Of a stretch of DNA of 64,000 nt, positions 54,538-63,812 are shown piece after piece. Location of the stretch: assembly GCF_025150085.1 (NCBI RefSeq), contig NZ_CP102280.1:2057001-2121000 (forward strand), given 5' to 3'. This DNA comes from Dorea longicatena. Lineage in GTDB: Bacteria; Bacillota; Clostridia; Lachnospirales; Lachnospiraceae. The position numbers and the translations under genes are program-made. The notes under the pieces were generated by a model. It ran no database searches. It was not told the DNA's origin and saw only the letters and a program-made list of their open reading frames with translations. The first letter of the stretch is position 1. Every line of letters starts with the position of its first letter.

Positions 54538-56001
54538 TTATTTCTTTAATTCCTCTAATACTTCCTTGATCAGAACACGTTCGTCCATATCGTGTTTCAC
54601 ACCCTTGATTTCCTGATATGTCTCATGTCCCTTTCCTGCCAGAATGATGACATCTCCAGGCTGGCCGTGTTCGATCGCATACTTGATTGCTTCTTTTCTG
54701 TCACAGATCGTGATGTATTTTCCATCTGTCTTCTTCATTCCTACTACAATGTCATCGATGATCGCCTGTGGTTCTTCAAATCTCGGGTTATCAGATGTGA
54801 TGATCGTAAAGTCGGATAATTTACCGGATACTTCACCCATCTCGTAACGTCTGGTCTTAGATCTGTTACCGCCGCAACCGAATACGGTCACGATTCTTTC
54901 CGGATGATAATCTCTTAATGTATCCAGAAGACTTTCGAGTGCCATGGCATTGTGTGCATAGTCGATCATCAATGTAAAGTCATCAGATACTTTGATCATC
55001 TCGATACGGCCTTTGACTCTTGCAACCTTCAGCGCCTTCTTAATATCTTCTACCGGCACACCGAAATGTCTGCATACGGCAATTGCTGTCAGTGAGTTAT
55101 ATACACTGAAGTCTCCGGGAATGTCGATCTCTACATCAAAGTCCATAAGTCCCGCTACATGATACTGTACTCCAAGGTATCCAGGTCTTGAGATGTGCTT
55201 TACATCCGTTGCACGAATATCTGCTTTTTCAGAAAATCCAAATGTTTCCACTTTGCATGTTGCGTCTTTGAATATATCTTCGAACCATTTATCATCTACA
55301 TTACCGATTCCGATCTTACACTGCTTGAATAACAGACTCTTACAATATTTATATTCATTGAAATCTTTGTGCTCATTCGGTCCGATATGATCTTCTCCAA
55401 GGTTCGTAAAGATTCCGATCTCAAATGGAATTCCTGCGGTACGATCCAGTTTCAGCCCCTGTGAAGAAACTTCCATAACTACACATTCGCAGCCTTCTTC
55501 TACCATCTCTGAAAAATATTTCTGAATGGTATAAGATTCCGGCGTTGTATTATTTGCCGGGATACTCTTATCTCCGATGATTGCCTCAATCGTACCGATC
55601 AGTCCGACTTTGATGCCGACTTCTTCCAGAATGGATTTCACCATATAGGTTGTCGTTGTCTTTCCTTTTGTTCCTGTGATACCGATGACTTTCAGCTTCT
55701 CTGCCGGATATCCGAAATATGCTGCCGAAGTTAATGCCAGTGCGTAACGGGTATTCTCTACCTTAATGACTGTCAATCCTTCCGGTGCTTCTACATCTTT
55801 TTCTACGATCACAGCCGCTGCTCCTTTTTCCGCAACCTGCTGTACATAAGCATGTCCGTCGGAAACCGCTCCGCTGATGCATACGAACACACTTCCTTCT
55901 GTCACTTTACGGGAATCGTTGATCAGTTCTGTGACTTCAATCTGGTCGTCTCCCTGTACTACTTCATATTCTAAACGTTCCAGTAACTGGGTTAATTTCA
56001 T
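54538..56001 (-). CDS. murE: UDP-MurNAc-tripeptide synthetase MurE
   Basis: Adds the third amino acid to UDP-MurNAc-L-Ala-D-Glu in the cytoplasm. The 487-residue Mur ligase has the ATP loop GITGTKGKTTTTYMV (~residue 110), NNTTPESYTIQKYF, the carbamylated-Lys region and TSDNPRFEEP. The DNPR motif points to meso-diaminopimelate rather than lysine as the substrate. It is cotranscribed with priA without a gap. Confidence 0.95.
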   Translation of the reverse strand: MKLTQLLERLEYEVVQGDDQIEVTELINDSRKVTEGSVFVCISGAVSDGHAYVQQVAEKGAAAVIVEKDVEAPEGLTVIKVENTRYALALTSAAYFGYPAEKLKVIGITGTKGKTTTTYMVKSILEEVGIKVGLIGTIEAIIGDKSIPANNTTPESYTIQKYFSEMVEEGCECVVMEVSSQGLKLDRTAGIPFEIGIFTNLGEDHIGPNEHKDFNEYKYCKSLLFKQCKIGIGNVDDKWFEDIFKDATCKVETFGFSEKADIRATDVKHISRPGYLGVQYHVAGLMDFDVEIDIPGDFSVYNSLTAIAVCRHFGVPVEDIKKALKVARVKGRIEMIKVSDDFTLMIDYAHNAMALESLLDTLRDYHPERIVTVFGCGGNRSKTRRYEMGEVSGKLSDFTIITSDNPRFEEPQAIIDDIVVGMKKTDGKYITICDRKEAIKYAIEHGQPGDVIILAGKGHETYQEIKGVKHDMDERVLIKEVLEELKK

Positions 56002-56127
56002 CTGATTGCCTCCTATTTTCCTACAATATCATAAGTATACCATCATTTTTCCATGCAGCAAAGGAAAAATTATGTTATAGTAATAGTTAGAATATTTTGA
56101 AAAAATAAGAAAAGGGGAATGTAACTT

Positions 56128-57345
56128 ATGAAAGCTTATGAAAGATTACTGAAATATGTCGTTGTCCGTACACCAAGTGACGAAAACAGCGAAACTGTAC
56201 CATCTTCTGTATGCCAGTTCGATCTTGCAAGACTTCTGGAAGCGGAAATGAAAGATCTTGGACTGACGGATGTTGTTCTGGATGACCAGTGTTATCTGTA
56301 TGGCAAGCTTCCGGCTACCGCAGGTCTGGAGGACAAACCGGCGATTGGATTCATCGCACATATGGACACTGTATCTGATTACTGTGACCATGATATCAAA
56401 CCAATCGCTACTGAAAATTATGACGGTGGCGAGCTTAAGCTTGGAACAAGTGATACTGTATTAAGTCCTAAGAACTTCCCACATCTGGAAAGTCTTAAGG
56501 GACGTACACTGATCACCTCCGATGGAACAACGGTTCTCGGTGCAGACGACAAAGCCGGAATTGCTGAGATCTTAACTATGATCGAACGTGTACAGGAAGA
56601 AAAGATTCCTCACGGACCTCTGTGCGTTGCATTTACACCGGATGAAGAGATCGGTACCGGTGCTTCTCACTTCAACGTAGAACAGTTTGGTGCAGACTAT
56701 GGATACACACTGGACGGTGATACCGAAGGTGAGATCCAGTACGAGAACTTCAATGCTTGTAAGGCTGATTTTGTGATCAAAGGATTCAACGTGCATCCTG
56801 GCTCTTCCAAAGATACCATGATCAATGCAAGTCTTGTAGCTATGGAAATCAACAACGCACTTCCATCTATGGAAACACCTCGCGGAACAGAAGACTATGA
56901 AGGATTTTATCATCTGGTAAGTATGTCCGGAGAAGTTGCGGAAGCTGAACTTCATTATATCGTAAGAGACCATGACAAAGATCTCTTTGAAGCGAAGAAA
57001 AAAACTTTAAAATTAATCGAGAAAGACATGAATGAAAAATGGGGCGAAGGTACTGTAACACTTACCATTTCTGAACAGTACCGTAACATGGCTGAGATTA
57101 TCTCCACCTGTATGCATCTGATTGACAATGCGAAAAAAGCATGTGAAAATGCAGATGTGACACCACTTGTACTTCCGATCCGCGGCGGTACAGACGGCTG
57201 TCAGTTAAGCTTCAAGGGCCTGCCTTGCCCGAATCTCGGAACAGGCGGACATGCTTATCACGGACCTTATGAACATATTACTGTAGAGGGTATGGATAAG
57301 AGTGTGGATGTGGTTACAGAGCTTGTAAAATTATATGCAGAATAA
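56128..57345 (+). CDS. pepT: Peptidase T (tripeptide aminopeptidase)
   Basis: Cleaves the N-terminal residue from tripeptides. The 405-residue M20B metallopeptidase shows the zinc site GFIAHMDTVSDY, the bridging Asp in GADDKAGIAEI, catalytic FTPDEEIGTGASHF, FNVHPGSSKD in the lid domain and GGTDGCQLSFKGLPCPNLGTGG near the end. It is cytoplasmic, a single plus-strand gene with its own terminator. Confidence 0.95.
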   Translation: MKAYERLLKYVVVRTPSDENSETVPSSVCQFDLARLLEAEMKDLGLTDVVLDDQCYLYGKLPATAGLEDKPAIGFIAHMDTVSDYCDHDIKPIATENYDGGELKLGTSDTVLSPKNFPHLESLKGRTLITSDGTTVLGADDKAGIAEILTMIERVQEEKIPHGPLCVAFTPDEEIGTGASHFNVEQFGADYGYTLDGDTEGEIQYENFNACKADFVIKGFNVHPGSSKDTMINASLVAMEINNALPSMETPRGTEDYEGFYHLVSMSGEVAEAELHYIVRDHDKDLFEAKKKTLKLIEKDMNEKWGEGTVTLTISEQYRNMAEIISTCMHLIDNAKKACENADVTPLVLPIRGGTDGCQLSFKGLPCPNLGTGGHAYHGPYEHITVEGMDKSVDVVTELVKLYAE

Positions 57346-57363
57346 ATATTCTCTTTTCAATGT

Positions 57364-57396
57364 AAGAAGACCAGCCGGTAATTGGCTGGTCTTCTT
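57364..57396 (+). terminator. Terminator of pepT
   Basis: AAGAAGACCAGCC pairs perfectly with GGCTGGTCTTCTT around a 7-nt loop and is followed by ATTTTTAT. It lies about 20 bp after the pepT stop. Confidence 0.9.
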
Positions 57397-57405
57397 ATTT
57401 TTATA

Positions 57406-57656
57406 TTTGTTTTAAAAAGTCCATGGGCCGTTTCCGGAGCCTTTTACTGGATAGAAGATTTTTTCAAAAATCTTTTCCAAGGAACCGCTTATTCCACGTT
57501 AAAACGCGCACCGGTAACTGCATATGGAAGCAACATCCGGAATATCGGTCTCCTTATCAGATCACTGATTTCGATATTATTCAGTAAGCGGTTCAGTATT
57601 AAAAAAATCCGTTTCGGCAAACAAGTTCTGGTATCTGAAGGATATTACAAATAGAA
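57406..57656 (+). other. Unassigned 250-bp stretch with an open frame but no start codon
   Basis: The plus frame stays open from the terminator to TAG at 57652-57654 (about 82 codons; YWIEDFFKNLFQ ... GKQVLVSEGYYK) yet has no ATG and no ribosome site, so it is not called as a gene. The stretch holds AAGATTTTTTCAAAAATCTT and a distant pair AACCGCTTA/TAAGCGGTT. It may be the remnant of a gene whose 5' end was lost. I recognise no family. Confidence 0.35.
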
Positions 57657-57690
57657 AAAGTGTATGGTCTTTCACATTTGACCATACACT
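57657..57690 (-). terminator. Terminator of the second YitT gene
   Basis: AAGTGTATGGTC pairs perfectly with GACCATACACTT around a 10-nt loop. The minus strand continues with TTTTTC. Confidence 0.88.
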
Positions 57691-57698
57691 TCTTTATT

Positions 57699-58574
57699 TT
57701 ACAGTTCAATATCCGGAATTTCTTCCTTGAATCCCTCTCCCACAACTTCATTGGATTCTACGATGATTGTAAATGCTTTCGGGTCGATGGTATGCACCAT
57801 CTTTTTAATAGTATACATTTGCTTATTATTACATGCACACATTACGACGTCTTTGTTTTTCTTAGAGTAGCTTCCCATTCCTTTCAGAATTGTGGAACCT
57901 CTTCCTGAGTAGGCATCTATCTGTTCTGCGATCTCGGCACCTTTATCGGTTACGATCAGGGTCATCTTTCCTTCGTCAATACCATACATGATTCTGTCCA
58001 TTACCATTGCCATCAGATAAGTAACGATGACACCGTAGATCAGGCCGTCCACATCCTTGAATACCAGTACTGTTCCAAGGATGATCGTACAGATATCAAG
58101 AACAAATGTAATGATTCCAAGTGTAATGTGTGGTTTTACTTTCTTGATCGCTACGCTGATGAAGTCCTGTCCGCCTGTTGAAGAACCTCTCATGAAGATC
58201 ATAGCGTATCCGATTCCACATAACACACCCATGCACAGAGCGGCCAGCAGTCTGCTGCCGTTATAGACTGGGAACAGTGGTGCTACGTAATCCATCAATA
58301 ATGACGAAATGATCATCGATTTCATAGATTTTAAGAAAAATTCTTTTCCTAAAAATTTATAACAGAAGATTGCAACAGGTACGTTCAGAATAATGGTTCC
58401 GGCACCGACCGGCAATCCGAATATGTGATACAGAATGATCGCGATACCGGAAAATCCGGCTACCGGGAAATCTGCATTCAGCGCAAAGTTATAGATACCA
58501 ACTGCGATGATCATACCTGCTACGATATCCACAAGGATATCAATGAATAATTCTTTCCAATTTACATTTTTCAT
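57699..58574 (-). CDS. YitT family membrane protein (DUF161 + DUF2179), second copy
   Basis: A ~291-residue homologue of the protein at 4639. Five or six hydrophobic segments fill residues ~8-200, with the signature MRGSSTGGQDFISVAIKK, and the C-terminal DUF2179 domain ends in ESNEVVGEGFKEE. The ATG at 58574 has AGGAGG 7 bases upstream; 29 codons upstream remain open without support. The function of the family is unknown. A hairpin-containing leader precedes it. Confidence 0.87.
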   Translation of the reverse strand: MKNVNWKELFIDILVDIVAGMIIAVGIYNFALNADFPVAGFSGIAIILYHIFGLPVGAGTIILNVPVAIFCYKFLGKEFFLKSMKSMIISSLLMDYVAPLFPVYNGSRLLAALCMGVLCGIGYAMIFMRGSSTGGQDFISVAIKKVKPHITLGIITFVLDICTIILGTVLVFKDVDGLIYGVIVTYLMAMVMDRIMYGIDEGKMTLIVTDKGAEIAEQIDAYSGRGSTILKGMGSYSKKNKDVVMCACNNKQMYTIKKMVHTIDPKAFTIIVESNEVVGEGFKEEIPDIEL

Positions 58575-58608
58575 TTCCATTCCTCCTAGATTTATTTTTA
58601 CATTTTCC

Positions 58609-58652
58609 GCGGACATACATCTCACGACTAACGTCGTTCGATGATTGTCCGC
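58609..58652 (-). promoter_or_regulatory. Structured leader hairpin before the second YitT gene
   Basis: GCGGACATACATC pairs with GATGATTGTCCGC around an inner ACGAC/GTCGT stem. It lies 35 bp upstream of the start codon in the leader and has no T run. Confidence 0.5.
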
Positions 58653-58679
58653 TTTCTTCATTTATGGACAAACAAAGAA

Positions 58680-58719
58680 AGCAGCCACAAATTATATGTA
58701 AATATAATTCGCAACTGCT
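58680..58719 (-). terminator. Probable terminator of clpB-dinB
   Basis: AGCAGCCACAAATTATA pairs with TATAATTCGCAACTGCT (a few wobbles, 6-nt loop). The minus strand goes on with TTCTTTGTTTG, a moderate T-rich tail. Confidence 0.55.
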
Positions 58720-58771
58720 CTTATATTCATAACTATAGCAAATTTCATTATGGTTGTCAAGGATTTTTCCT

Positions 58772-59959
58772 TTACCATCCCTTTTTTACAATCCCATCCC
58801 CATATTTTCCTTCTAATTTCTTCAACGCCTCTTTCAGATTTTTCTTTTTCTTCCTCGTCTCTTCGGATTCGAACTTCATATCGAACAGACTCAACTGCTC
58901 CGGTTCGCTTTCTTCCGATAACTTGGACGTCCGGATTCCAAGAAGTCTGATAGGTTCCCCGCTCCACAATTCGCGGAACAGTTCGATAGATGCCTGATAA
59001 ATATCCTGATCCTGGTTCGTCTGTCTCTCCATCTGCTTCTGATGAGACATCTGATTAAAAGTGTGGTACTTAATTTCTACGCTCACCATTCCGGCTTTTT
59101 GTCCGGCTTTTCTCAACCGTCGTCCCACACTTACAGCCAGATCTTTCAATACCGGCAATGCCTCTGCTTCTGTTATCAGATCTTTGGGAAGTGTCGTGGA
59201 ATTGCCGACTCCTTTTGCCTCTGCACGGACACTTTCCACTTCCGAATCATCCAGCCCGTTGGCAAATTCCCATAGCTTTCTTCCATGGCTTTTCAAATGC
59301 AGTTCCAAAATTGCCGGATCCGTATTCGCCAGATCTCCGATCGTATAGATTTCAAGCTTCTTCATCGTCTCTACACTGGAACGGCCTGCCATGAATAATT
59401 CTCCGATCGGCAGCGGCCACATTTTCGCCGGGACTTCTTCTGGGAATAAGGTATGCACTTTATTTGGTTTTTCAAAGTCAGATGCCATCTTTGCCAGGAC
59501 TTTTCTGGAAGATATCCCCACATTCACCGTGAATCCGAACCTTTTATACACCTCATCTTTGATTTCAGACGCACCTTCCACCGGAGATGTGAACCGGTCC
59601 GCAATCTCCGTAAAATCCATATAACATTCATCCACACTGACCTGTTCTATATGTGTCGTGTAAGTACGTAAAAATTCCATCAGCTTTCTGCTATATTCAC
59701 GGTACATCTGATGATCCGGCAGATAGGTCTTAAGATTCGGACACTTACGAAAGGCATTCGCAACAGGTTCCCCCGTACGAATGCCATATTTTTTTGCCGA
59801 AATGGATTTTGCCAGTACGATACCGTGGCGGGACTTCTGGTCTCCGCCAATGATCGCAGGTATCGTCCGGATATCCACCCCGGCTCCGTTTTTCAATTGT
59901 TCTACTGCTGTCCAGCTAAGATAAGCTGAATTGACATCTATGTGAAATATTATTCGCAC
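58772..59959 (-). CDS. dinB: DNA polymerase IV (Y-family)
   Basis: An error-prone translesion polymerase. The 395-residue protein shows [15 protein letters not shown] (metal Asp), the palm motif [13 protein letters not shown] with the catalytic Asp-Glu, helix-hairpin-helix-like [14 protein letters not shown], and a little-finger domain; a basic, charged C-terminal tail follows. The start is GTG at 59959, inside the last codons of clpB, with AAGGAG 9 nt upstream also inside clpB. The 10-bp overlap implies translational coupling to clpB. Confidence 0.93.
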   Translation of the reverse strand: MRIIFHIDVNSAYLSWTAVEQLKNGAGVDIRTIPAIIGGDQKSRHGIVLAKSISAKKYGIRTGEPVANAFRKCPNLKTYLPDHQMYREYSRKLMEFLRTYTTHIEQVSVDECYMDFTEIADRFTSPVEGASEIKDEVYKRFGFTVNVGISSRKVLAKMASDFEKPNKVHTLFPEEVPAKMWPLPIGELFMAGRSSVETMKKLEIYTIGDLANTDPAILELHLKSHGRKLWEFANGLDDSEVESVRAEAKGVGNSTTLPKDLITEAEALPVLKDLAVSVGRRLRKAGQKAGMVSVEIKYHTFNQMSHQKQMERQTNQDQDIYQASIELFRELWSGEPIRLLGIRTSKLSEESEPEQLSLFDMKFESEETRKKKKNLKEALKKLEGKYGDGIVKKGW

Positions 59960-62544
59960 ACGCTCTGACTCCTTGCCACAAGCTTACCGTCTTCTACGTC
60001 TATGATGATCGTATCCTGTGCTCCAACGTCACCTTGCAGCATCAGTTTTGCTGCCAGTGTATCGACATGTTTCTGGAGGAATCTCTTCAGTGGTCTTGCA
60101 CCATAGTTCGGATCGTATCCTCCGTCTACGACATATTTCTTCGCATCTTCGGTCAGGAAGATTGAAATCTCACGATCAGCCAGACGTTTGTTGACATCAG
60201 CTACTAATAAGTCAATAATGTCATAAATATTGTCTTTCGTCAATGGTTTGAACATGATCGTCTCATCCAGACGGTTCAGGAACTCTGGTCTGAAGTGTGC
60301 TCTTAAGTCTTCCATTACCGCATTCTGGCTTTCCTGGCTGATGTTGCCATTTTCGTCCATACCATCCAGCAGATACTGAGATCCAATATTGGATGTCATG
60401 ATCAGGATCGTATTCTTAAAGTCCACGGTACGTCCCTGTGAATCGGTGATACGTCCGTCATCTAATACCTGTAACAAGATATTGAATACATCCGGATGTG
60501 CCTTTTCTACCTCATCAAACAGTACAACCGAATAAGGTCTTCTTCTGACTGCCTCGGTAAGCTGACCGCCTTCATCGTATCCAACATATCCCGGAGGCGC
60601 TCCGATCAGACGTGACACAGAATATTTCTCCATATACTCACTCATATCGATACGTACCATGTTGTTCTCATCGTCGAACAGATTCTCTGCCAGTGCTTTG
60701 GCAAGCTCTGTCTTACCTACACCGGTAGGTCCAAGGAACAGGAACGAACCGATTGGTTTGGTCGGGTCTTTGATTCCTGCTTTGGAACGGATGATGGCTT
60801 CTGTTACCAGTTCTACCGCTTCATCCTGTCCAATGACTCTCTTATGCAGTTCATCACCTAAATGTAAAGTCTTGCTTCGTTCGCTTTCATTTAACTTGGC
60901 AACCGGAATTCCTGTCCAGCGGGATACGATTCTTCCGATCTCTTCGTCATTAACACTTTCGTGTACGAGAGACAGATCTTCGTCTTTTACCTTTGCTTCT
61001 TCCTCTTCTAACTGTTTCTGAAGCTGTGGCAGTTTGCCATACTGAAGTTCTGCTGCCTTCTCCAGATCATAGGAATGCTGTGCTCTTTCGATGTCTTTAT
61101 TGACCTGCTCAATCTCTTCACGTAGTTTCTGTACACGTTCGACACCGACTTTTTCATTGTCCCACTGTGCTTTCTTACCGGCAAATTCATCTCTAAGCTC
61201 TGCCAGTTCCTGCTGTAAGTGTTCCAGACGTTCTTTACTTAACCGGTCATCTTCTTTCTTAAGAGCCGTCTCTTCAATCTCCATCTGCATGATCTTACGG
61301 TTCAGCTCATCCATCTCTGCCGGCATAGAATCCAGTTCTGTCTTAACCAATGCACACGCCTCATCTACAAGGTCGATAGCCTTATCCGGAAGAAAACGGT
61401 CGGAAATGTAACGGTCAGATAATGTTGCGGCTGCTACCAGGGCACCATCTGTGATCTTCACACCATGGAATACTTCATAACGTTCTTTCAATCCACGAAG
61501 GATAGAAATGGTATCTTCAACGGTGGGTTCTTCTACCATAACCGGCTGGAAACGTCTCTCAAGTGCGGCATCCTTTTCAATATACTGACGGTATTCATCC
61601 AGTGTCGTTGCACCGATACAGTGGAGTTCACCTCTTGCCAGCATAGGTTTTAACATATTGCCGGCATCCATGGCTCCGTCTGTCTTACCTGCTCCGACAA
61701 TGGTGTGTAACTCATCGATGAACAGAATGATCCTTCCGTCACTGTTCTTGACTTCTTCGAGTACTGCTTTCAGACGTTCCTCGAATTCACCACGATATTT
61801 GGCACCTGCTACCAGAGCACCCATATCCAAGGAGAAGATTGTCTTCTCTTTCAGTCCTTCCGGTACATCACCGCGTACAATACGCTGTGCAAGACCTTCT
61901 ACAACTGCTGTCTTACCTACACCAGGTTCACCAATCAGGACCGGGTTGTTCTTCGTCTTACGGGAAAGGATTCTGACCACATTACGGATCTCGGAATCAC
62001 GTCCGATAACCGGATCCATCTTCTGTTCTCTTGCTCTTTCTACCAGATCGGTACCATATTTATTCAATGTATCATAGGTATCTTCCGGGTTATCGCTGGT
62101 CACTCTCTGATTACCTCTGACGGTTGATAATGCCTGTAAAAATCCTTCTCTCGAAATTCCCACTTCACGGAAAAGTGCCTTCATATCTTTACTTGCATAT
62201 TTCATCATTGCCAGGAAAAGATGTTCTACAGATACATATTCATCTCCCATAGCTTTTGCTTCGTCTTCACCGTGTACCAGTGCATTGTTCAGATCCTGTC
62301 CGACATACTGCTGTCCGCCCTGGACTTTCGGACGTTTCTGAATGGCTTCTTCTACTCTGTTAATGATGAGGTTCTTATCAAGCCCCATCTTTTCCATCAG
62401 TTTCGCGATCAGGCTATCATCCTGTGTCAGCAACGCATAGAGCAGATGCTCCTGTGCAATCTCTTGGTTGCCATAGTCCATTGCAATACGTTCACAGTTC
62501 TGAACAGCCTGCAGTGATTTCTGTGTAAATTTATTTATATTCAT
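59950..62544 (-). CDS. clpB: ATP-dependent chaperone ClpB
   Basis: An AAA+ disaggregase that works with DnaK. The 864-residue protein has the Clp N-domain (~1-145), NBD1 with [15 protein letters not shown] (~residue 205), the long coiled-coil M-domain (~400-525), NBD2 with [18 protein letters not shown] (~605), and the C-terminal small domain ([11 protein letters not shown]). The M-domain identifies ClpB rather than ClpC. A CIRCE element overlaps its promoter, and dinB is coupled downstream. Confidence 0.97.
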   Translation of the reverse strand: MNINKFTQKSLQAVQNCERIAMDYGNQEIAQEHLLYALLTQDDSLIAKLMEKMGLDKNLIINRVEEAIQKRPKVQGGQQYVGQDLNNALVHGEDEAKAMGDEYVSVEHLFLAMMKYASKDMKALFREVGISREGFLQALSTVRGNQRVTSDNPEDTYDTLNKYGTDLVERAREQKMDPVIGRDSEIRNVVRILSRKTKNNPVLIGEPGVGKTAVVEGLAQRIVRGDVPEGLKEKTIFSLDMGALVAGAKYRGEFEERLKAVLEEVKNSDGRIILFIDELHTIVGAGKTDGAMDAGNMLKPMLARGELHCIGATTLDEYRQYIEKDAALERRFQPVMVEEPTVEDTISILRGLKERYEVFHGVKITDGALVAAATLSDRYISDRFLPDKAIDLVDEACALVKTELDSMPAEMDELNRKIMQMEIEETALKKEDDRLSKERLEHLQQELAELRDEFAGKKAQWDNEKVGVERVQKLREEIEQVNKDIERAQHSYDLEKAAELQYGKLPQLQKQLEEEEAKVKDEDLSLVHESVNDEEIGRIVSRWTGIPVAKLNESERSKTLHLGDELHKRVIGQDEAVELVTEAIIRSKAGIKDPTKPIGSFLFLGPTGVGKTELAKALAENLFDDENNMVRIDMSEYMEKYSVSRLIGAPPGYVGYDEGGQLTEAVRRRPYSVVLFDEVEKAHPDVFNILLQVLDDGRITDSQGRTVDFKNTILIMTSNIGSQYLLDGMDENGNISQESQNAVMEDLRAHFRPEFLNRLDETIMFKPLTKDNIYDIIDLLVADVNKRLADREISIFLTEDAKKYVVDGGYDPNYGARPLKRFLQKHVDTLAAKLMLQGDVGAQDTIIIDVEDGKLVARSQSVCE

Positions 62545-62585
62545 ATAGACAACCTCCTTTTCACTCTTGTTCTATTTGCAATATA

Positions 62586-62628
62586 ACATTACATCGTTTT
62601 GTTAGCACTGTCAACCCCCGAGTGCTAA
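62586..62628 (-). promoter_or_regulatory. CIRCE operator and promoter of clpB
   Basis: TTAGCACTG, N9, GAGTGCTAA (62602-62628) is the HrcA-binding CIRCE inverted repeat with one base off the consensus. On the minus strand the -35 box TTGACA (62609-62614) lies inside it, followed by a weak -10 TAATGT (62586-62591). HrcA binding would block the promoter. Confidence 0.88.
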
Positions 62629-62694
62629 TTTTGTTGTATTTTTTTGCCACAGAAGGATTGCTCCCACCGTGGCAACGTTTCTTACCTTATTTAA

Positions 62695-63147
62695 TTATCC
62701 CTCAATGGAAATATAATTTTTCTTTTCTTCCACTGGTTTTGCTTCCTCTTTCGGAACACTGAAGGAGAGGATTCCGTTCTCGTATTTCGGATGTACATCC
62801 TCTACGGTTACGTATTTTCCTACATAGAAACTTCTGCTCATGCTGCCTGCATAACGCTCTTTTCTGATGTAGTTACCTTTCTTGTCTTCCTCATCTTTGT
62901 CCAGTCCTTTGGCTGCGCTGATGGTAAGCACTCCATCATTCAGCTCCATCTGAATTTCATCTTTCTTAAATCCCGGAAGATCCATATCTACTTCATAACC
63001 TTTCTCGGTTTCTTTTACATCTGTCTTCATTAAATTCTTTGCATGTTTTCCATACAGTTCTTTGTCTACATCCGGAAATGCAGGTAATCTGAAATCGTTC
63101 ATAAAATCATCAAATAAGTTTTCTCCCAAAATACTAGGCATCATCAT
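62695..63147 (-). CDS. hsp20: Small heat-shock protein (Hsp20/alpha-crystallin)
   Basis: A 150-residue ATP-independent holdase. The alpha-crystallin domain spans about residues 45-140 with VDMDLPGFKKDEIQMELNDGVLTISA and the conserved YENGILSFSVPKEE; a short hydrophobic-charged N-terminus and a VEEKKNYISIEG tail flank it. AAGGAG precedes the ATG. The gene carries its own CIRCE promoter and lies upstream of clpB on the same strand. Confidence 0.95.
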   Translation of the reverse strand: MMMPSILGENLFDDFMNDFRLPAFPDVDKELYGKHAKNLMKTDVKETEKGYEVDMDLPGFKKDEIQMELNDGVLTISAAKGLDKDEEDKKGNYIRKERYAGSMSRSFYVGKYVTVEDVHPKYENGILSFSVPKEEAKPVEEKKNYISIEG

Positions 63148-63288
63148 AAGTCATTTCTCCTTCCAAATGTTTAAAATGTATTGTTAGCATCATCGGATAA
63201 TTCCTGGATGTTGTTTGCTGGAACTTCTGGAGTTTCGATTCGGAATCATATCTTTGATTCTTTATCTCTCTTCATTTGTTCTATTTGT

Positions 63289-63331
63289 ACTATAACACAC
63301 TTTGTTAGCACTGTCTAGAGGTGAGTGCTAA
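63289..63331 (-). promoter_or_regulatory. CIRCE operator and promoter of hsp20
   Basis: TTAGCACTG, N9, GAGTGCTAA (63305-63331) repeats the clpB operator, including the same off-consensus base. On the minus strand TAGACA (63312-63317), a 17-bp spacer and TATAGT (63289-63294) form the promoter. The leader start resembles that of clpB. Confidence 0.9.
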
Positions 63332-63346
63332 TTTTTTGTTTTTTTT

Positions 63347-63381
63347 TTGCAACACTTGTTTTTACAGGGTTTGCAACACTT
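63347..63381. repeat. Direct repeat TTTGCAACACTT upstream of the hsp20 promoter
   Basis: Two exact copies of TTTGCAACACTT, at 63347-63358 and 63370-63381, spaced 23 bp apart. They lie just upstream of the hsp20 CIRCE promoter. No known operator was recognised; from here to 63618 no gene is seen. Confidence 0.5.
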
Positions 63382-63618
63382 TTCAATGTTATACTCCAAA
63401 ATGTAAGATTTACGCTCGCAAATACTGCATCTATAAAATAATAATTTTTCTGTTGAGAAATTTAATATCTAAAAAACTATGGAATCAGAAATAATCATGT
63501 TCAAAAAATGTTACTCCAACTAGTAAATTTTACAGATACACAACTCCGTGGTATCTGGAACTGTCTACAAACTACCTACAATGAATTCCTCAGCAAATCC
63601 TATCGAAAAAAAGGAAAA

Positions 63619-63664
63619 AAGCCTACCATTATCCGTAGAATACTCCACAGATAATAATAGGCTT
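63619..63664 (-). terminator. Terminator behind the NifX-like remnant
   Basis: AAGCCTACCATTATC pairs with GATAATAATAGGCTT (two mismatches), and the minus strand ends in TTTTTTCC. It begins about 11 bp after the TAA of the remnant. Confidence 0.75.
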
Positions 63665-63674
63665 GACTCACTCA

Positions 63675-63812
63675 TTAACAGTTACCTGCATTACCGTTAC
63701 AGCCATGCTTATCTTCACCACAATGATGTTCTCCGCAGGAATGCTCGTGTTCATGATGGGTGCAATGCACTTCCGGATTATAGTTCAGGTTTCCGGCTAT
63801 ATAATTTTCTGT
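63675..63812 (-). pseudogene. C-terminal remnant of a NifX/NifB-type metal-cluster-binding protein with a His/Cys tail
   Basis: An open frame of 45 codons without a start runs from just after a TAG (63813-63815) to TAA at 63675-63677. It reads ENYIAGNLNYNPEVHCTHH then a tail with 8 His and 5 Cys in about 30 residues, ending GNAGNC. Such a YNP(E/N)VxC plus His-rich end is typical of NifX-like (dinitrogenase FeMo-cofactor domain) proteins. The rest of the gene is missing, and the adjacent partial gene overlaps it in another frame. Confidence 0.6.

Noticed and set aside
57382..57654. 90-residue plus-strand ORF starting at TTG
   Set aside because: The start lies inside the pepT terminator hairpin and has no ribosome site; there is no other start codon in the frame.
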